Positions 16,950 through 26,481 of a stretch of DNA of 64,000 nt are shown here, one piece after another. Each line of letters starts with the position of its first letter. Position 1 is the stretch's first letter. Below the pieces are notes generated by a model. It worked only from the letters and a program-made list of their open reading frames with translations. It made no database searches and was not told the DNA's origin. A program made the position numbers and the translations under genes. Location: the NCBI GenBank assembly GCA_963792175.1, contig CAWBVG010000007.1:117145-181144 (forward strand), in the 5' to 3' direction. Origin of the DNA: CAWBVG01 sp963792175 (GTDB taxonomy: Bacteria; Acidobacteriota; Vicinamibacteria; Vicinamibacterales; CAVVIG01).

Positions 16950-17964
16950 ATGCATGTCTTGCGGATCGTTGCGGCGATTTGCGTGCTGGCCTCGACCACG
17001 GGCGACCTGGCGAACGGCCAGCAGGCCGGCCGCGGCGACGCCACATCCAACATCAGCCACCCTCCCGTACAAGCTCGTGGAGTGGCCGACGCCGCCGACC
17101 AGTGCGGCTGGCGTGCCCGGCGCCTGGAATTTCATCCAGGTGTCGTCCGTCGCCGTGACGGCGCGCGGCACGATCCTGGTGCTGCATCGAGGCGCGCATC
17201 CGATCCTGGAGTTCGACAGCAAGGGAACGCTTGTGCGCTCGTGGGGCGACGGGTTGTTCAGCGAGGGAAAGGTCGCGGCCATTCCTGAGGTCCATTGGAC
17301 CGACGACAAGTCGCACTATTCCGCCGTCTACGGACCGGCCGGATGCACGGCATGCGGCGCCCATTCAGTGCGAGTCGATCCGCAGGGAAACATCTGGGTG
17401 ATCGATGCGCCTGGCCACGTGGTGTACAAGCTGAACGCCGAGGGCAAGGAGATCATGCGCCTCGGCACGAAGGGCAGCGCCGGTACCGGCCGCAGCAACT
17501 TCAATCTGCCGACCGACGTCGCGTTCGCGCCGAACGGTGATCTGTACGTCAGCGACGGCTACGGCAGCGCGCGCGTCGTGAAGTTCTCGCGCGATGGCAA
17601 ATACATTCTGGAATGGGGCACGAGAGGGAAGGGCCCCGGCCAGTTCGGGCTGCCCCACAACGTCGTGGTCGACGCGCAGGGCAAGGTCTACGTCACCGAT
17701 CGCGACAACCAGCGGATCGAGGTCTTCGATGCGAACGGGAAGTTCCTGAATCAATGGACGGACACCGGAGGAGTCTCCGGACTGTTCATCACGAAGGACC
17801 AGCGGATCTGGACGGGTGGAGTCCTGCGGAATCTCGATGGAAGACCCGTGGGACGACTGCCCGGACCGGCGACCGCTGGAGCGCACGGCGTGGCGGCCAC
17901 CGAGTCGGGAGATGTCTACCTCGCCCAGTTGAGCGGCATCGTTCAGAAATTCGTCAAGCAGTGA
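16950..17964 (+). CDS. PAL-like six-bladed propeller with intact catalytic residues
   Basis: Resembles the lyase half of peptidylglycine alpha-amidating monooxygenase (PAL), a zinc NHL propeller that cleaves alpha-hydroxyglycine. AAGGAGG at 16936-16942 precedes the ATG at 16950. The signal peptide ends near LANGQQ. One base shift at about 17055-17070 is needed. The residues known in rat PAL have matches: Arg of LHRGAH (codon 17188; R533), His of GAHSVRVD (17362; H585), Tyr of VSDGYGSARVV (17560; Y654), His of LPHNVVV (17656; H690) and His of GAHGVAA (17884; H786). LPTDVAFAPNGDLYVSDGY is the most PAL-like block. A CTAC pair near 17347-17358 precedes the first His. It is 18 bases after actD and overlaps the convergent cupin gene by 11 bases. 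Confidence 0.78.
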
Positions 17965-18307
17965 TCTCGCCGCCCGGCGGACCGTAGAAGATCACCCACA
18001 CCGCGAGATCGTCCGAATAGTCCTCGAAGCGATGCTCGGTTCCGGCGGCCACGAACAGCAGGTCGCCCGCCGCGAATCGATCCCGCCGGCCGTCGTGAAA
18101 CAACACGCCGCGTCCTCGAACCACCACGTAGACTTCGTCCTGCGCATGTGGCGTTGACTCGGTCGGAGGCACGCGCGGCGCGGCCGCGAGCCGGACGTCG
18201 AGTGTTCCGCGCTCGAGGAGCGCGACCGCGTGCTCGCCGGCCGGCCCGGGAATATGCGTTCGCGCCTCGGCGAAACCGAACACGCCGCTGCGAGGAGACT
18301 CGCCCAC
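17954..18307 (-). CDS. Small cupin-domain protein
   Basis: A 117-residue single-domain cupin. Motif 1 appears as TPHAQDEVYVVVRGRGVLF and motif 2 as AGDLLFVAAGTEHRFEDY, giving the usual His, Glu and His metal ligands (H, E and H of HxQxE...H). DDLAVWVIFYG closes the barrel. The gene has no export signal. It converges with the PAL-like gene and overlaps it by 11 bases. Small cupins of this kind bind a divalent metal and may be enzymes or sensors; nothing here selects a substrate. The next gene on the same strand upstream is the TIGR00300 protein, 53 bases away, so they may share a transcript. Confidence 0.75.
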   Translation of the reverse strand: MGESPRSGVFGFAEARTHIPGPAGEHAVALLERGTLDVRLAAAPRVPPTESTPHAQDEVYVVVRGRGVLFHDGRRDRFAAGDLLFVAAGTEHRFEDYSDDLAVWVIFYGPPGGEITA

Positions 18308-18347
18308 GTTGTACTCTCCGTCGGTTCAGAATCGTCGGCGGCCTCTC

Positions 18348-18371
18348 GCAGCGCAGGCCTTCAGGCCTGCC
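18348..18371. repeat. Perfect palindrome GCAGGCCTTCAGGCCTGC
   Basis: An 18-base palindrome (18353-18370) preceded by GCAGC. It overlaps the stop codon of the TIGR00300 gene, encoding its last residues GQA on the minus strand. It is the best-preserved copy of the type also seen at 9785 and, more distantly, at 11259 and 5810. Confidence 0.7.
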
Positions 18372-19575
18372 CCTCGTGCAGCGCTGACGCCAACTGCCGA
18401 AGGAACAGTCCCACATCGGTCACAATCCCGATGGTCTGCGACGAACCGCGATCCGCCAGCTTCGTCACGACCGCCGGATTGATGTCGACGCACACCAGCC
18501 GCACCCACGCCGGCAGCATGTTGCCGACACCGATGCCATGGAGCATCGTCGACAGCACCAGCACCAGCTTCACGCCCTTCAGCGCCGCTGTATACCGATC
18601 CTGGGCCTCCACGAGGTTCATCACGGTGTCCGGCAGCGGGCCGTCGTCGCGAATGCTGCCGGCGAGGACGTAGTCCACGTTCCGGCGGATGCATTCGTAC
18701 ATCACACCCGATGTGAGGACGCCCTTCTCGACCGCCGGCCGCAGGCCGCCGGCGCGGTAGATCGCATTGATCGCCCGCATGTGATGGCGGTGTCCGCCCT
18801 CGATGGCGCGTCCGCTCTCCATGTCGACGCCGAGCGACGTGCCGTAGAGCGCCTGTTCCGCGTCGTGAACCGCCAGCGCGTTGCCGGCGAGGAGAACGTC
18901 GACGTAGCCGCCCCGGATCAGGTCGCAGAAATAGACGCCGCCTCCGGTGTGGACGACGACGGGGCCGGCGACGAAGGCGATCCGATCGCCGGCGGCTTTC
19001 GCGGCGCGCATCATGGCGGCGATCTTCGCGACGCCGACCTCCACGCGCCGCTCGGACGAGATTTCGTTGGACATGAACGCGAAGCCGAGGCGATCGCGCT
19101 CCTGGAACTCGGGAACGATCTTGACGCCGTGGATGCCGCAGACGATGGCGTCGCCGGCGCGGATGTCCCGCAGCTTGCGGCAGACGGCACGGCGTCCGTC
19201 GACGACGATCGCGGCGTCCATCCGCTGCTGCTCCACGGGCACCCACTCGCCGTCCAGTCGAACCGACGTCCGGTGATTGGTCGTGGAGTAGAAGTCCTCC
19301 GGCGCGCAGCCGTCGCGATCCGCGGGGATCACGTGGGCATCCTCGCCGCCCGCGACGCGGCATCCCAGGCCGACCAGTTCCTCGAGCGTTTCGGTGAGCC
19401 CCGCCTGATCGGCCGACGTGACGCGCATCGACACGAACGACGGCTCGTCGTTGGTGCGGCCGATGCGGAACTCCAGCACTTCGAACGCGGCGTCGTGACG
19501 TACGACGGTGTCGAACATCGCGTTGAGGAGCTGCGAGTCGATCAGGTGCCCTTCGGCTTCGACGATTTCGTCCAT
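18361..19575 (-). CDS. TIGR00300-family protein, putative ornithine cyclodeaminase
   Basis: A 404-residue intact cytosolic protein. It matches the family represented by the archaeal ornithine cyclodeaminase and the C-terminal half of cyanobacterial AgrE/ArgZ (LOR/SDH-like domain). Blocks are DEIVEAEGHLIDSQLLNAMF at the start, FEVLEFRIGRTNDEPSFVSM, CRKLRDIRAGDAIVCGIHGV, FMSNEISSERRVEVGVAKIA, VAGPVVVHTGGG, LLAGNALAVHDAEQALYGTS, GGHRHHMRAINAIYRAGG, VLTSGVMYECIRRNVDYVLA and STMLHGIGVGNMLPAWVRLV. An NAD-binding fold and conversion of ornithine to proline plus ammonia are expected from studied members. No arginine-processing partner domain or gene lies next to it. Confidence 0.82.
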   Translation of the reverse strand: MDEIVEAEGHLIDSQLLNAMFDTVVRHDAAFEVLEFRIGRTNDEPSFVSMRVTSADQAGLTETLEELVGLGCRVAGGEDAHVIPADRDGCAPEDFYSTTNHRTSVRLDGEWVPVEQQRMDAAIVVDGRRAVCRKLRDIRAGDAIVCGIHGVKIVPEFQERDRLGFAFMSNEISSERRVEVGVAKIAAMMRAAKAAGDRIAFVAGPVVVHTGGGVYFCDLIRGGYVDVLLAGNALAVHDAEQALYGTSLGVDMESGRAIEGGHRHHMRAINAIYRAGGLRPAVEKGVLTSGVMYECIRRNVDYVLAGSIRDDGPLPDTVMNLVEAQDRYTAALKGVKLVLVLSTMLHGIGVGNMLPAWVRLVCVDINPAVVTKLADRGSSQTIGIVTDVGLFLRQLASALHEGQA

Positions 19576-19676
19576 CTTGGGTAAGTGTAGGTCAGGTGGA
19601 GCTCAGGCGGTCAGTCTTCCCAGCCTACCGCGCCTCAGTCCTCTCAGCCTGCCGCGCCGAAGCTCGCAAGCGTTGG

Positions 19677-19728
19677 TCCGAGCGAAGGCGGGTGCGGAGT
19701 CCGAAGGCGGGTCCGAGCGGAAGGCGGG
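19677..19728. repeat. Three direct copies of TCCGAGCGAAGGCGGG
   Basis: Copies at 19677-19692, 19700-19711 (shortened) and 19712-19728 (one inserted G) lie in the 156-base gap between the TIGR00300 and DUF4159 genes. The unit read on the minus strand (CCCGCCTTCGC...) resembles the core of the dispersed element at 36223 and 58681. The rest of the gap shows no gene. Confidence 0.55.
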
Positions 19729-19731
19729 TCT

Positions 19732-20599
19732 TCAGTGGGTCATCGCGTAGAGCACGACGTTGACGCCGACGGCGTAGCCGTTGGGCGAGAAGCGATCGAA
19801 GTATTCCTGGCTCTCGCCCTCGCGCTCCCAGGTGTCGGGGATGTCGGTGTTGTGCGCCATCACCACCATCAGCCGGCCCTTCTCATCGGCGATGCCGCGG
19901 AAATTCACGTGGGGGCTGTCGTTCATCCAGGCTCGCTCCGAGACGCCGCCGCCATTGCGGAGCCAGAACTGAATCGACGACACCTGCTCGATCTCTTTCA
20001 CGTCGTACAGCGTGTGCATGATCGCGTGATTCGGCGGGATGTCGGCGATCGGATACCGGGTGGGCGGCAGGACGCGGCTGATCTCCTCGGCCCATTGATC
20101 CCACGCGCGGGTGCCCCAGAAGTCGTCGACCGTGAGGAAGCCGCCCTTCAACAGATACGCGCGCAGCGACGCCACTTCCTCGTCGGTGAAGCGTGCCGTG
20201 CCCGCATCCTCGAAGTGCAGAAACGGACATCGCGCCAGCAGCGGATCGGTCGATCCGCAGGACGACGTAGTCCGGCTGACCGGCGTGATCGAGCCTGACC
20301 CGCACGAACGTGAGCTCGGCGAGCCTGACCGAAAAGTTGTTGTCGGCGCCTGGAAAGTCGGTGTCCCAGCCGCTGCCGCCGTCTTCGCGGCGGTCGCTGG
20401 TGTAGAACGCCCGGCAGAAGTTGAAGGAGCCGTCGAAGTTGGCGGGTGTGGCCCACTTCGGCGCGGTGCGATAGAACCGCCCGCCGCCAACCCAGATGCG
20501 CTGCGCGTACGCGACCGAGGCGGTTACCGCCAGGACAGCGGCGACGAGCGCAGTTGCGAGTCGGCGATAGCTGACGCTCACAGGGCCTCGAGGCCCCAT
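19732..20599 (-). CDS. Secreted DUF4159-domain protein
   Basis: An exported protein of about 288 residues. The signal peptide (MGPRGPVSVSYRRLATALVA...ASVAYAQ) starts at the ATG 20597-20599. The mature part opens RIWVGGGRFYRTAPKW, then FNFCRAFYTSDRREDGGSGW. One base shift near 20255-20262 is needed before DPLLARCPFLHFEDAGTARF. The DUF4159 blocks are FTDEEVASLRAYLLKGGFLT, VDDFWGTRAWDQWAEEISRV, ILPPNHAIMHTLYDV-like and GVNVVLYAMTH at the end. DUF4159 has a flavodoxin/GATase-like fold and is often found with AAA-MoxR and vWA genes; none of those is adjacent here. The role is unknown. It faces away from the inverted repeat at 20654. Confidence 0.78.
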
Positions 20600-20653
20600 G
20601 ATAAAGCTTCGGCAGAAATTTACAAACTCGAGCAAGAGCCTTCGATCGCCCGC

Positions 20654-20705
20654 CACGAAAGCACGAAAGCACGAACTCTTTATGGTTCATTTCGTGTTTT
20701 CGTGA
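20654..20705. repeat. Inverted repeat of CACGAAAG units
   Basis: CACGAAAGCACGAAAGCACG (20654-20673) faces TTCGTGTTTTCGTG near 20691-20704 across about 17 bases (AACTCTTTATGGTTCAT). It lies in the 123-base gap between the divergent-facing ends of the DUF4159 start and the outer-membrane gene stop. It could form a hairpin at the end of the minus-strand transcript from 21368. Confidence 0.65.
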
Positions 20706-20722
20706 CGGGGAACGTGTGCCGC

Positions 20723-21368
20723 TTACGAACCTCCGCCGATCTGCAGCGACACGCTGCCGGTGGCGCCGTCGAGCCGGTTGCCTTCGAAGCCGCCTCGGCG
20801 GTCGCTGCCCGTGAACCGATACCCGGCCCCGACCGCGACGCGCAGCTGCTTCTTCAGCCTGACCGACAGCTGCGCTTCCGGCTCGGCCAGCACGAAGGCA
20901 TCGTGAACGCGCACGCTCTGCGACACGGTCGACGCAGGCGTAATGACGCGGCCATTGGTGCGAACTTCAGGGACGCGGACGCTGATGGTGTCCGTCAGCG
21001 AGGCCTGACCCCCGCCGACGAGACCCTTGGCGCTGACCCCGAAGCGGCCGCTGTTCCACACCAGCCAGTGGGCCACCAGGCCGCCGTAGGCCATCTCGCG
21101 ATCGTTCCCGTTCGCCAGCCAGTAGCCGGCGCCGCCGATGAAGAAGCGCTCGTCGCTCAGCCACCCGGCATAGCCCCCGACGAGCTCTGAGGTTTTCCGA
21201 TCGACCTCGGTGACCTTCACGTCGGGCGCCACCAGCCACCCGCTGCTGTATAGGCTCGATGATCATCGGTCCCTGCGTACGCGGCGTCGTCGGGCCCGCT
21301 GGCTGCGCTGCCGCGCTGAGAGGAACGAGGCACGCGATCAGTGCGACGAGGGCTGTGCGGCGCCTCAT
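20723..21368 (-). CDS. Exported outer-membrane-type beta protein, unknown
   Basis: A roughly 214-residue protein. Signal peptide MRRRTALVALIACLVPLSAA ends at AQPAG. One base shift near 21235-21250 leads to VAPDVKVTEVDRKTSELVGG. Alternating hydrophobic and polar stretches suggest transmembrane or beta-sandwich strands: YAGWLSDERFFIGGAGYWLA, GGLVAHWLVWNSGRFGVSAK, FVLAEPEAQLSVRLKKQLRV and AVGAGYRFTGSD. The end, GSVSLQIGGGS, lacks a terminal aromatic. Its ATG overlaps the stop of the PEGA gene (ATGA), so the two are translationally coupled and probably work together at the envelope. No named family is recognised. Confidence 0.65.
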
Positions 21369-22291
21369 CGTTCCTCCTGCGACCGCAGGCTGACGTTGAG
21401 CGGCGACGTCTCGCCGCGACGGATCTGCACTTCGGTGACGTACGTGCGATAGCCAGACTTGGAAATCTGAACCGTGTGCGGACCTTCGGCGACGTCGATG
21501 ACCAGGCGATCCTGCGCGTCGGGCCCGCGCCATTTTTCGCCGTCGATCGTCACTTCGGCGTCGGTCGGCTGGACACGAATGGCCAGCGTCCCGTAGCCGG
21601 CGGCTTGCGTCCCGCTTCGCGGGTCGCGCGGAGCCTGCGGCGGCATCGGCGGCGGGCGTCGCATTGGCGGGCGTCCTGGAGGTGGCTCCTGCGGCATCGG
21701 CGGCGGCGCCTCGCCTGGGCGCGGCGGTCCCGCCTGCGATCCCGGCGGCGGCTCCGGCGGCTGCGGCCGCGGTTCCGGCTGCTCGCCCGCGGCGAGCGGC
21801 TCCATCGAGTACTTCACGTTGAGCGTCTTTCGCGGCGTCACGTACAGCTTCTGGTGCACCGTGCGGTAGCCGTCGAGGAACAGCTCGATCTGGTGCTCGC
21901 CGGGCGTCACGCTGAGCCGCTGGAAGGTGCCGTTGAAGTCGTCGACGATGCCGGCGTAGAAGCCGTCGACGTAGACCTCCGCTTCTTTCGGCTTGACCTC
22001 GAGACGGAGGGACGCGCCCGGATCGACTCGATACGCGCCGTACGGCGGGTAGCCGTACGGGCCCCACGGATACTGACCGTAGGCGAAGCCGTACCAGGGA
22101 TCGAACCAGAAGGGATCGTAGAAGTAGGGTCGGTAGTAGTAGCCGCCGCCCACGATCACCCTCGGGGCAACGACCACTCGACCGCCGCGGTGCTGGGCTT
22201 CGGCCGTGCCGGTCATCCCGAGCAGCACGACGAGCGCGATCACCGCCAACGAACTGATGATTTTTTTATGCACCGACACGGGAGTCCTCAT
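21365..22291 (-). CDS. Exported protein with two PEGA domains
   Basis: A 308-residue protein with a signal peptide (IISSLAVIALVVLLGMTGTA, ending EAQ) and a Tyr/Pro/Phe-rich stretch (YYYRPYFYDPFWFDPWYGFA). The first PEGA domain is at about residues 95-165 (SLRLEVKPKEAEVYVDGFYA...GTFQRLSVTPGEHQIELFLD). A long Pro/Gly-rich linker spans about 175-240. A second PEGA domain runs from about 243 to 303 (LAIRVQPTDAEVTIDGEKWR...VAEGPHTVQISKSGYRTYV). PEGA domains are Ig-like, surface-exposed and often linked to cell-wall or S-layer contact. A shorter paralog lies at 26482. The gene is intact and coupled by ATGA overlap to the downstream outer-membrane gene. Confidence 0.82.
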   Translation of the reverse strand: MRTPVSVHKKIISSLAVIALVVLLGMTGTAEAQHRGGRVVVAPRVIVGGGYYYRPYFYDPFWFDPWYGFAYGQYPWGPYGYPPYGAYRVDPGASLRLEVKPKEAEVYVDGFYAGIVDDFNGTFQRLSVTPGEHQIELFLDGYRTVHQKLYVTPRKTLNVKYSMEPLAAGEQPEPRPQPPEPPPGSQAGPPRPGEAPPPMPQEPPPGRPPMRRPPPMPPQAPRDPRSGTQAAGYGTLAIRVQPTDAEVTIDGEKWRGPDAQDRLVIDVAEGPHTVQISKSGYRTYVTEVQIRRGETSPLNVSLRSQEER

Positions 22292-22429
22292 TCAGGCAGA
22301 CGTGGCATCTCTTTATAGCTCAGCAATGTCGATGCCAGCAAAACCGGCCTGTTTTGTTGTGTTTCTCGCGCTGGTGCGTCGTCGGCGGGCGACAGGCGTG
22401 TCAATCGGGAGGACAGATCCCCGCGGGGT

Positions 22430-23765
22430 TCACAGGAGATCTTCGACTCCCTTTCCGCGGATGGCGGCGTCCAGCAGCTCGATCGGATGGACGACCGACC
22501 ATGTCTGCTGTTGCCGGGCGGCGCCCGCCCTGATCTGGAGCATGCAGCCCGGGTTCGCGGTCGCGACGACATCCGGCTGGACGGCTCGCGATGTGGCTGG
22601 TCTTGCGATCGCCAAGCTGCTGCGCGGCATCGGGCTCGACCAGGTTGTAGATCCCGGCGCTGCCGCAGCAGATCTCCTGTTCCGCAAACGGCACAAGCTC
22701 GAGGCCCGGGATCGATCGCAGCAGATCGCGCGGCGGTTGGCGGACGCCTTGCGCGTGCGCCAGATGACACGCGTCGTGATAGGCGACACGCAGCGCCAGC
22801 GGGTGACGCGGCGCTCTGGGTGGACCGAGACCGGCGAGCAGCTCGGTCACGTCGCGCACTCGGGCGGAAAACGCCCGCGCCCTTGCCGCCCACTGCGGGT
22901 CGTCGGCCAGCAGCTGCGCGTACTCCTTCATCGACGATCCACAACCGGCGGCGTTCACGACAATCTGATCGATGCCGGCGCGATCGAGGGACTCGATGGT
23001 TTTGCGCGCCCACGCGCGGGCGTCGTCGAGCCGGCCGGCGTGCAGCGCGAGCGCGCCGCAGCAGCCCTGATCCGCCGGCGCGACCACATCACAGCCTTCG
23101 GCCGCCAGGACGTTGACGGTCGCCTGATTGACGTGCGGAAAGATGACGCGCTGCACACAGCCGGTGAGGAGCGCCACCGTCGTGCGCCGCTGGCCGCTGG
23201 CGGGCGTGCGTTCCGGCAGCGACGTGAAGAGCGAGCGCCACGTCACTTTCGGCGCAAGCGCGAGCATCGCGCGGAGGCGCCCTCTCAAATCGCTCGGCGC
23301 GGAGGCCCTCGCCACCCGCTTGTCGCTCCTTCGTGCTCCAGCTGGAATCAACCAGCCGAACAACGCCAGCGGCAGCAGCGCGATTCGAAGTCTTCCAGGA
23401 AACGGGAAGAGCGCGAAGATCAGCGACCGGAACAGGCGATCGGACCGCGAGCGCTCGAACCGGCGTTCGATCTGGCCGCGTGTCGCTTCGATCAGCGGCG
23501 CGTACTGCACGCCGGACGGACAGGCGGTCACGCATGCCATGCAGCCGAGGCAGGCATCGAAGTGTTCGACGAACTGCGGCACCATCGCCGTGCGCCCTTC
23601 GAGGCCCGCCTTCATCAGGTAGAGCCGCCCGCGCGGCGAATCCATCTCTTCTCCCCAGAGCGCGTAGGTCGGGCACGTCGGGAGACAGAAGCCGCAGTGC
23701 ACGCACGCGTCGATCAGCGCGCTCGATGGGGGATGATCGCCGTCGAATGCAGCGGACGCGCTCAT
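22430..23765 (-). CDS. glcF: Glycolate oxidase iron-sulfur subunit GlcF
   Basis: Carries electrons from the GlcD/GlcE flavin subunits to the membrane quinone pool. Two [4Fe-4S] motifs are present near the N-terminus: CVHCGFCLPTCP and CLGCMACVTACP. Two CCG-type domains follow, with LLTGCVQRVIFPHVNQAT, ADQGCCGALALHAGR, AAGCGSSMKEYA and EQEICCGSAGIYNLVEP. One base shift near 22590-22600 is needed to reach the normal end, VVATANPGCMLQIRAGA and PIELLDAAIRGKGVEDLL. The ATG at 23763-23765 overlaps the glcE stop (ATGA). It is the last gene of the minus-strand glcDEF operon. Lactate or another 2-hydroxyacid is possible as substrate. Confidence 0.88.
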
Positions 23766-24925
23766 ATCGGCCCCCGGCCGGGGTTGAGGATTCCCTGCGG
23801 ATCGAGCGCGCGTTTCAGGGACGCAAACAGCGGCTGACGCTCTGCCGAGCCGTCCCAGACGTCGACGAGCGACTTCAGCTCCGGGGAGCCCCGCCGCAGC
23901 ACGACGTTGCCGAACGATGCCGATCGCCGCAGCTGTTCGATCGCGCGCGCCTGTGCTTTCGCCTCTCCGTTGATCCGCACCAGGCCCGATCCCACGGCCG
24001 CGCGTCCGAGCATCTCGATCTCGACGACACCGCTCGTCGCCGCGCACGACTTCAGCTCGCCGATCGCGGCCGCCAGGTTCGCCGGTAGCCAGCTCGCGCG
24101 GACAATCGCACCCGTCCCGGTCCACACTCGTTCGTTGTGCTGGCTCCAGAGCGCCCGCTCTGCGTCGCCTTCGAAGATCTTCGTCGCGCCGAGCATCATC
24201 GCGGCGGCATGGGCCTGAGCGTCGACAGCTGCCGGCACGGACGCAAATCGGAGCATCAGCGCAAACGACGGCACATGGATCTCGAAGGCGATCGGCTCGA
24301 GCTGGCTCGCCATCACCTCGCGGACGAAACCAGCGAGCTCCTCGGCGTCGCGCGCGGCGGCGACCAGCGTTCTCGACGCCGCCGGCAGCGGCGACAGCTT
24401 GAACGTGGCGTTGACGATGGCCGCCAGGCTGCCGAAGGATCCGGCCAGCAGCTTCGACAAGTCGTAACCCGCGACGTTCTTCACGACCTGGCCGCCCGAT
24501 TTCGCGAGGACGCCGTCGGCGGTCGCGAGCTCGGTGCCAATCACGAGATCGCGCGGCGTTCCGTAGCGGTGCCGCAGCGGACCGCTGTCGTTGGTGGCCA
24601 GGATGCCCCCGATCGTCGCCTCCGAGGCAAACGACGGATCGAGCGGCAGCCATTGTCCGTGCAGCGAGAGTGCGACGTTCACGTCGCGCAGCGATGCGCC
24701 GGCCTCGATCGTCGCCGTCAGATCGCCGTGCTGATGCGCGATCAAACGGTGCAGCCCGCGCGTGCTCAGCGTGGCATCGACGCGCGGCGTCGGGCGGCTC
24801 CAGTCCAGTTTGGTTCCGGCGCCGCGCAGGACAACCGACAGCTTCTGCTCCGAGGCGCGCCGCAGCATCTCCGCCATTTCCGCGGGCGTGTCGGGAACCT
24901 GTTTCAGCTCCTGGCCGGCTACCAT
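23762..24925 (-). CDS. glcE: Glycolate oxidase FAD-binding subunit GlcE
   Basis: A 387-residue FAD-linked subunit of the glycolate/2-hydroxyacid dehydrogenase complex. The PCMH-type FAD-binding half is seen as SVVLRGAGTKLDWSRP, ATIEAGASLRDVNVALSLHG, LDPSFASEATIGGILATNDS and RHRYGTPRDLVIGTELATAD, with KSGGQVVKNVAGYDLSKLLA following. The C-terminal part ends with the standard FASLKRALDPQGILNPGRG. The ATG at 24923-24925 lies within the last codons of glcD and the stop overlaps the glcF start. The gene is intact. Order D-E-F is the classical one; no regulator or permease adjoins it. Confidence 0.9.
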   Translation of the reverse strand: MVAGQELKQVPDTPAEMAEMLRRASEQKLSVVLRGAGTKLDWSRPTPRVDATLSTRGLHRLIAHQHGDLTATIEAGASLRDVNVALSLHGQWLPLDPSFASEATIGGILATNDSGPLRHRYGTPRDLVIGTELATADGVLAKSGGQVVKNVAGYDLSKLLAGSFGSLAAIVNATFKLSPLPAASRTLVAAARDAEELAGFVREVMASQLEPIAFEIHVPSFALMLRFASVPAAVDAQAHAAAMMLGATKIFEGDAERALWSQHNERVWTGTGAIVRASWLPANLAAAIGELKSCAATSGVVEIEMLGRAAVGSGLVRINGEAKAQARAIEQLRRSASFGNVVLRRGSPELKSLVDVWDGSAERQPLFASLKRALDPQGILNPGRGPI

Positions 24926-26367
24926 CGCTCCGCCAGACCCGCCGCTTCGACCGGATGCGCGCGATGCGGACCAGGAACCTCGCCGCACAGCCGCGGCGTG
25001 GGAAACACCTTGCCGGGATTGCAGAGGCCCTTCGGATCGAACGCCGCCCGGACGCGCTGCATCACCGCCAGATCGTCTTCCGTGAACATCGTCGGCATGT
25101 ACGACGACTTGTCGGCGCCGATGCCGTGTTCGCCGGTGAGCGAGCCGCCCGCTTCGATGCAATACGACAGGATCTCGGCCGCGACCTGCACCGCTTTCTC
25201 GGGGTCGCCGGGCACGCGCTCGTCGTAGCAGATGAGCGGATGAAGATTGCCGTCGCCGGCGTGAAACACGTTGCCGATGCGCAGTCCCGATCGTTGTTCG
25301 AGGGCGCGGATGCGGTTCAGGACCTCCGGCAGGCGGGTCCGCGGCACCACGCCATCCTGGACGTAGTAGTTCGGCGACACGCGGCCCATCGCGGCGAATG
25401 CCGCCTTGCGCCCTCGCCAGATGCGTGCCCGCTGTTCATCCGTCTGCGCCACGTCGATCGTCGTGGCGCCGTGCCGCCGGCACGTGTCGACGACGGTATC
25501 GAATAGCGCGGTGACTTCCGCGGCGGGACCATCGAGCTCGACGATGAGCACGGTGTCAGCGTCCGGAAAATTGGGATGGACCGCGGCCTCGGCGGCGCGA
25601 ATCGCGAGCGCGTCCATCATTTCGACGGCTGCCGGAATGATGCCGGCGGCGATGATGTCCGACACGACGGCGCCGCCGGCGTCGATCGTGGCGAACGCCG
25701 CGAGCAGCGTCTGTACCGTTTCAGGCCGCCTGAGAATTCGAACCGTGATCCGCGTCGCGATCGCGATCGTCCCTTCGGAGCCGACGAGGAGGCCGAGCAG
25801 ATCGGGTCCGGGCGTATCGGCGAACGTGCTGCCGAAATGCACGATCCCGCCGTCGGGCATCACCGCCTCGACTTCGAGCACGTGGTGAACGGTGAACCCA
25901 TACTTCAAGCAGTGCGCGCCGCCGGAGTTTTCAGCGACGTTCCCGCCAATCGAGCACACCTGCTGGCTGGACGGATCCGGTGCGTAGTAGAAGCCGAACG
26001 GCGCCACCTGACGTGTGATTTCGAGATTGGTGACGCCCGGCTCGACCGTCACGCGCTGGTTCGGGATATCGACGTTGAGGACTCGATTGAGACGCGACAG
26101 GGCGATGACGACGCCGCCCGCGACTGGCAGCGCGCCGCCGGACAGCCCCGTGCCGTGTCCGCGGGGCACGAACGGCACGCCGTGACGCGCGCACAGCCTG
26201 ACGACGCCTTGCACCTGTGACGCCGACGCCGGGAGGACGACGGCAGCAGGCGACTCGCGCAGATGGGGCAGCGCATCGCATTCGTACGTCAGCAGCTCGA
26301 GCGGATCCTGCAGCAGCCCATCGTCGCCGACCACCTGCCGCAGCTCGTCGAGAAACGCGCGATTCAT
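24919..26367 (-). CDS. glcD: Glycolate oxidase catalytic FAD subunit GlcD
   Basis: A 482-residue FAD-binding oxidase/type 4 protein that oxidises glycolate, D-lactate or a related 2-hydroxyacid. FAD-binding blocks: CARHGVPFVPRGHGTGLSGG, RVTVEPGVTNLEITRQVAPF, YYAPDPSSQQVCSIGGNVAE and NSGGAHCLKYGFTVHHVLEV. The C-terminal substrate domain has GNVFHAGDGNLHPLICYDER with the metal-binding His pair and GGSLTGEHGIGADK, then FDPKGLCNPGKVFP. The start is the ATG at 26365-26367. The gene is intact and heads the glcDEF operon. It diverges from the PEGA gene at 26482. Confidence 0.93.
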   Translation of the reverse strand: MNRAFLDELRQVVGDDGLLQDPLELLTYECDALPHLRESPAAVVLPASASQVQGVVRLCARHGVPFVPRGHGTGLSGGALPVAGGVVIALSRLNRVLNVDIPNQRVTVEPGVTNLEITRQVAPFGFYYAPDPSSQQVCSIGGNVAENSGGAHCLKYGFTVHHVLEVEAVMPDGGIVHFGSTFADTPGPDLLGLLVGSEGTIAIATRITVRILRRPETVQTLLAAFATIDAGGAVVSDIIAAGIIPAAVEMMDALAIRAAEAAVHPNFPDADTVLIVELDGPAAEVTALFDTVVDTCRRHGATTIDVAQTDEQRARIWRGRKAAFAAMGRVSPNYYVQDGVVPRTRLPEVLNRIRALEQRSGLRIGNVFHAGDGNLHPLICYDERVPGDPEKAVQVAAEILSYCIEAGGSLTGEHGIGADKSSYMPTMFTEDDLAVMQRVRAAFDPKGLCNPGKVFPTPRLCGEVPGPHRAHPVEAAGLAERW

Positions 26368-26481
26368 GAGGTTGGCGCGATTATAGTCCTCCGTCCGCGA
26401 CGCGGCCCCGAGGCTGCTAGGCGTTTTGCCAGTTGTTGGGCGCGAGCGTGTAGCATTAGAGTGAAGCCAAGGCGGTCGCAG

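Noticed and set aside
14706..17309. An open frame of 867 codons on the minus strand across actB2, actC and actD
   Set aside because: It is Arg/His/Asp-rich with no domain and lies opposite three well-conserved ACIII genes; in high-GC DNA the complementary frame stays open by codon bias.
17347..17361. Possible heme site CTAC in the PAL-like protein
   Set aside because: The sequence is CTACGAH, lacking the CxxCH arrangement; the pair is more likely a disulfide or metal-free structural feature.
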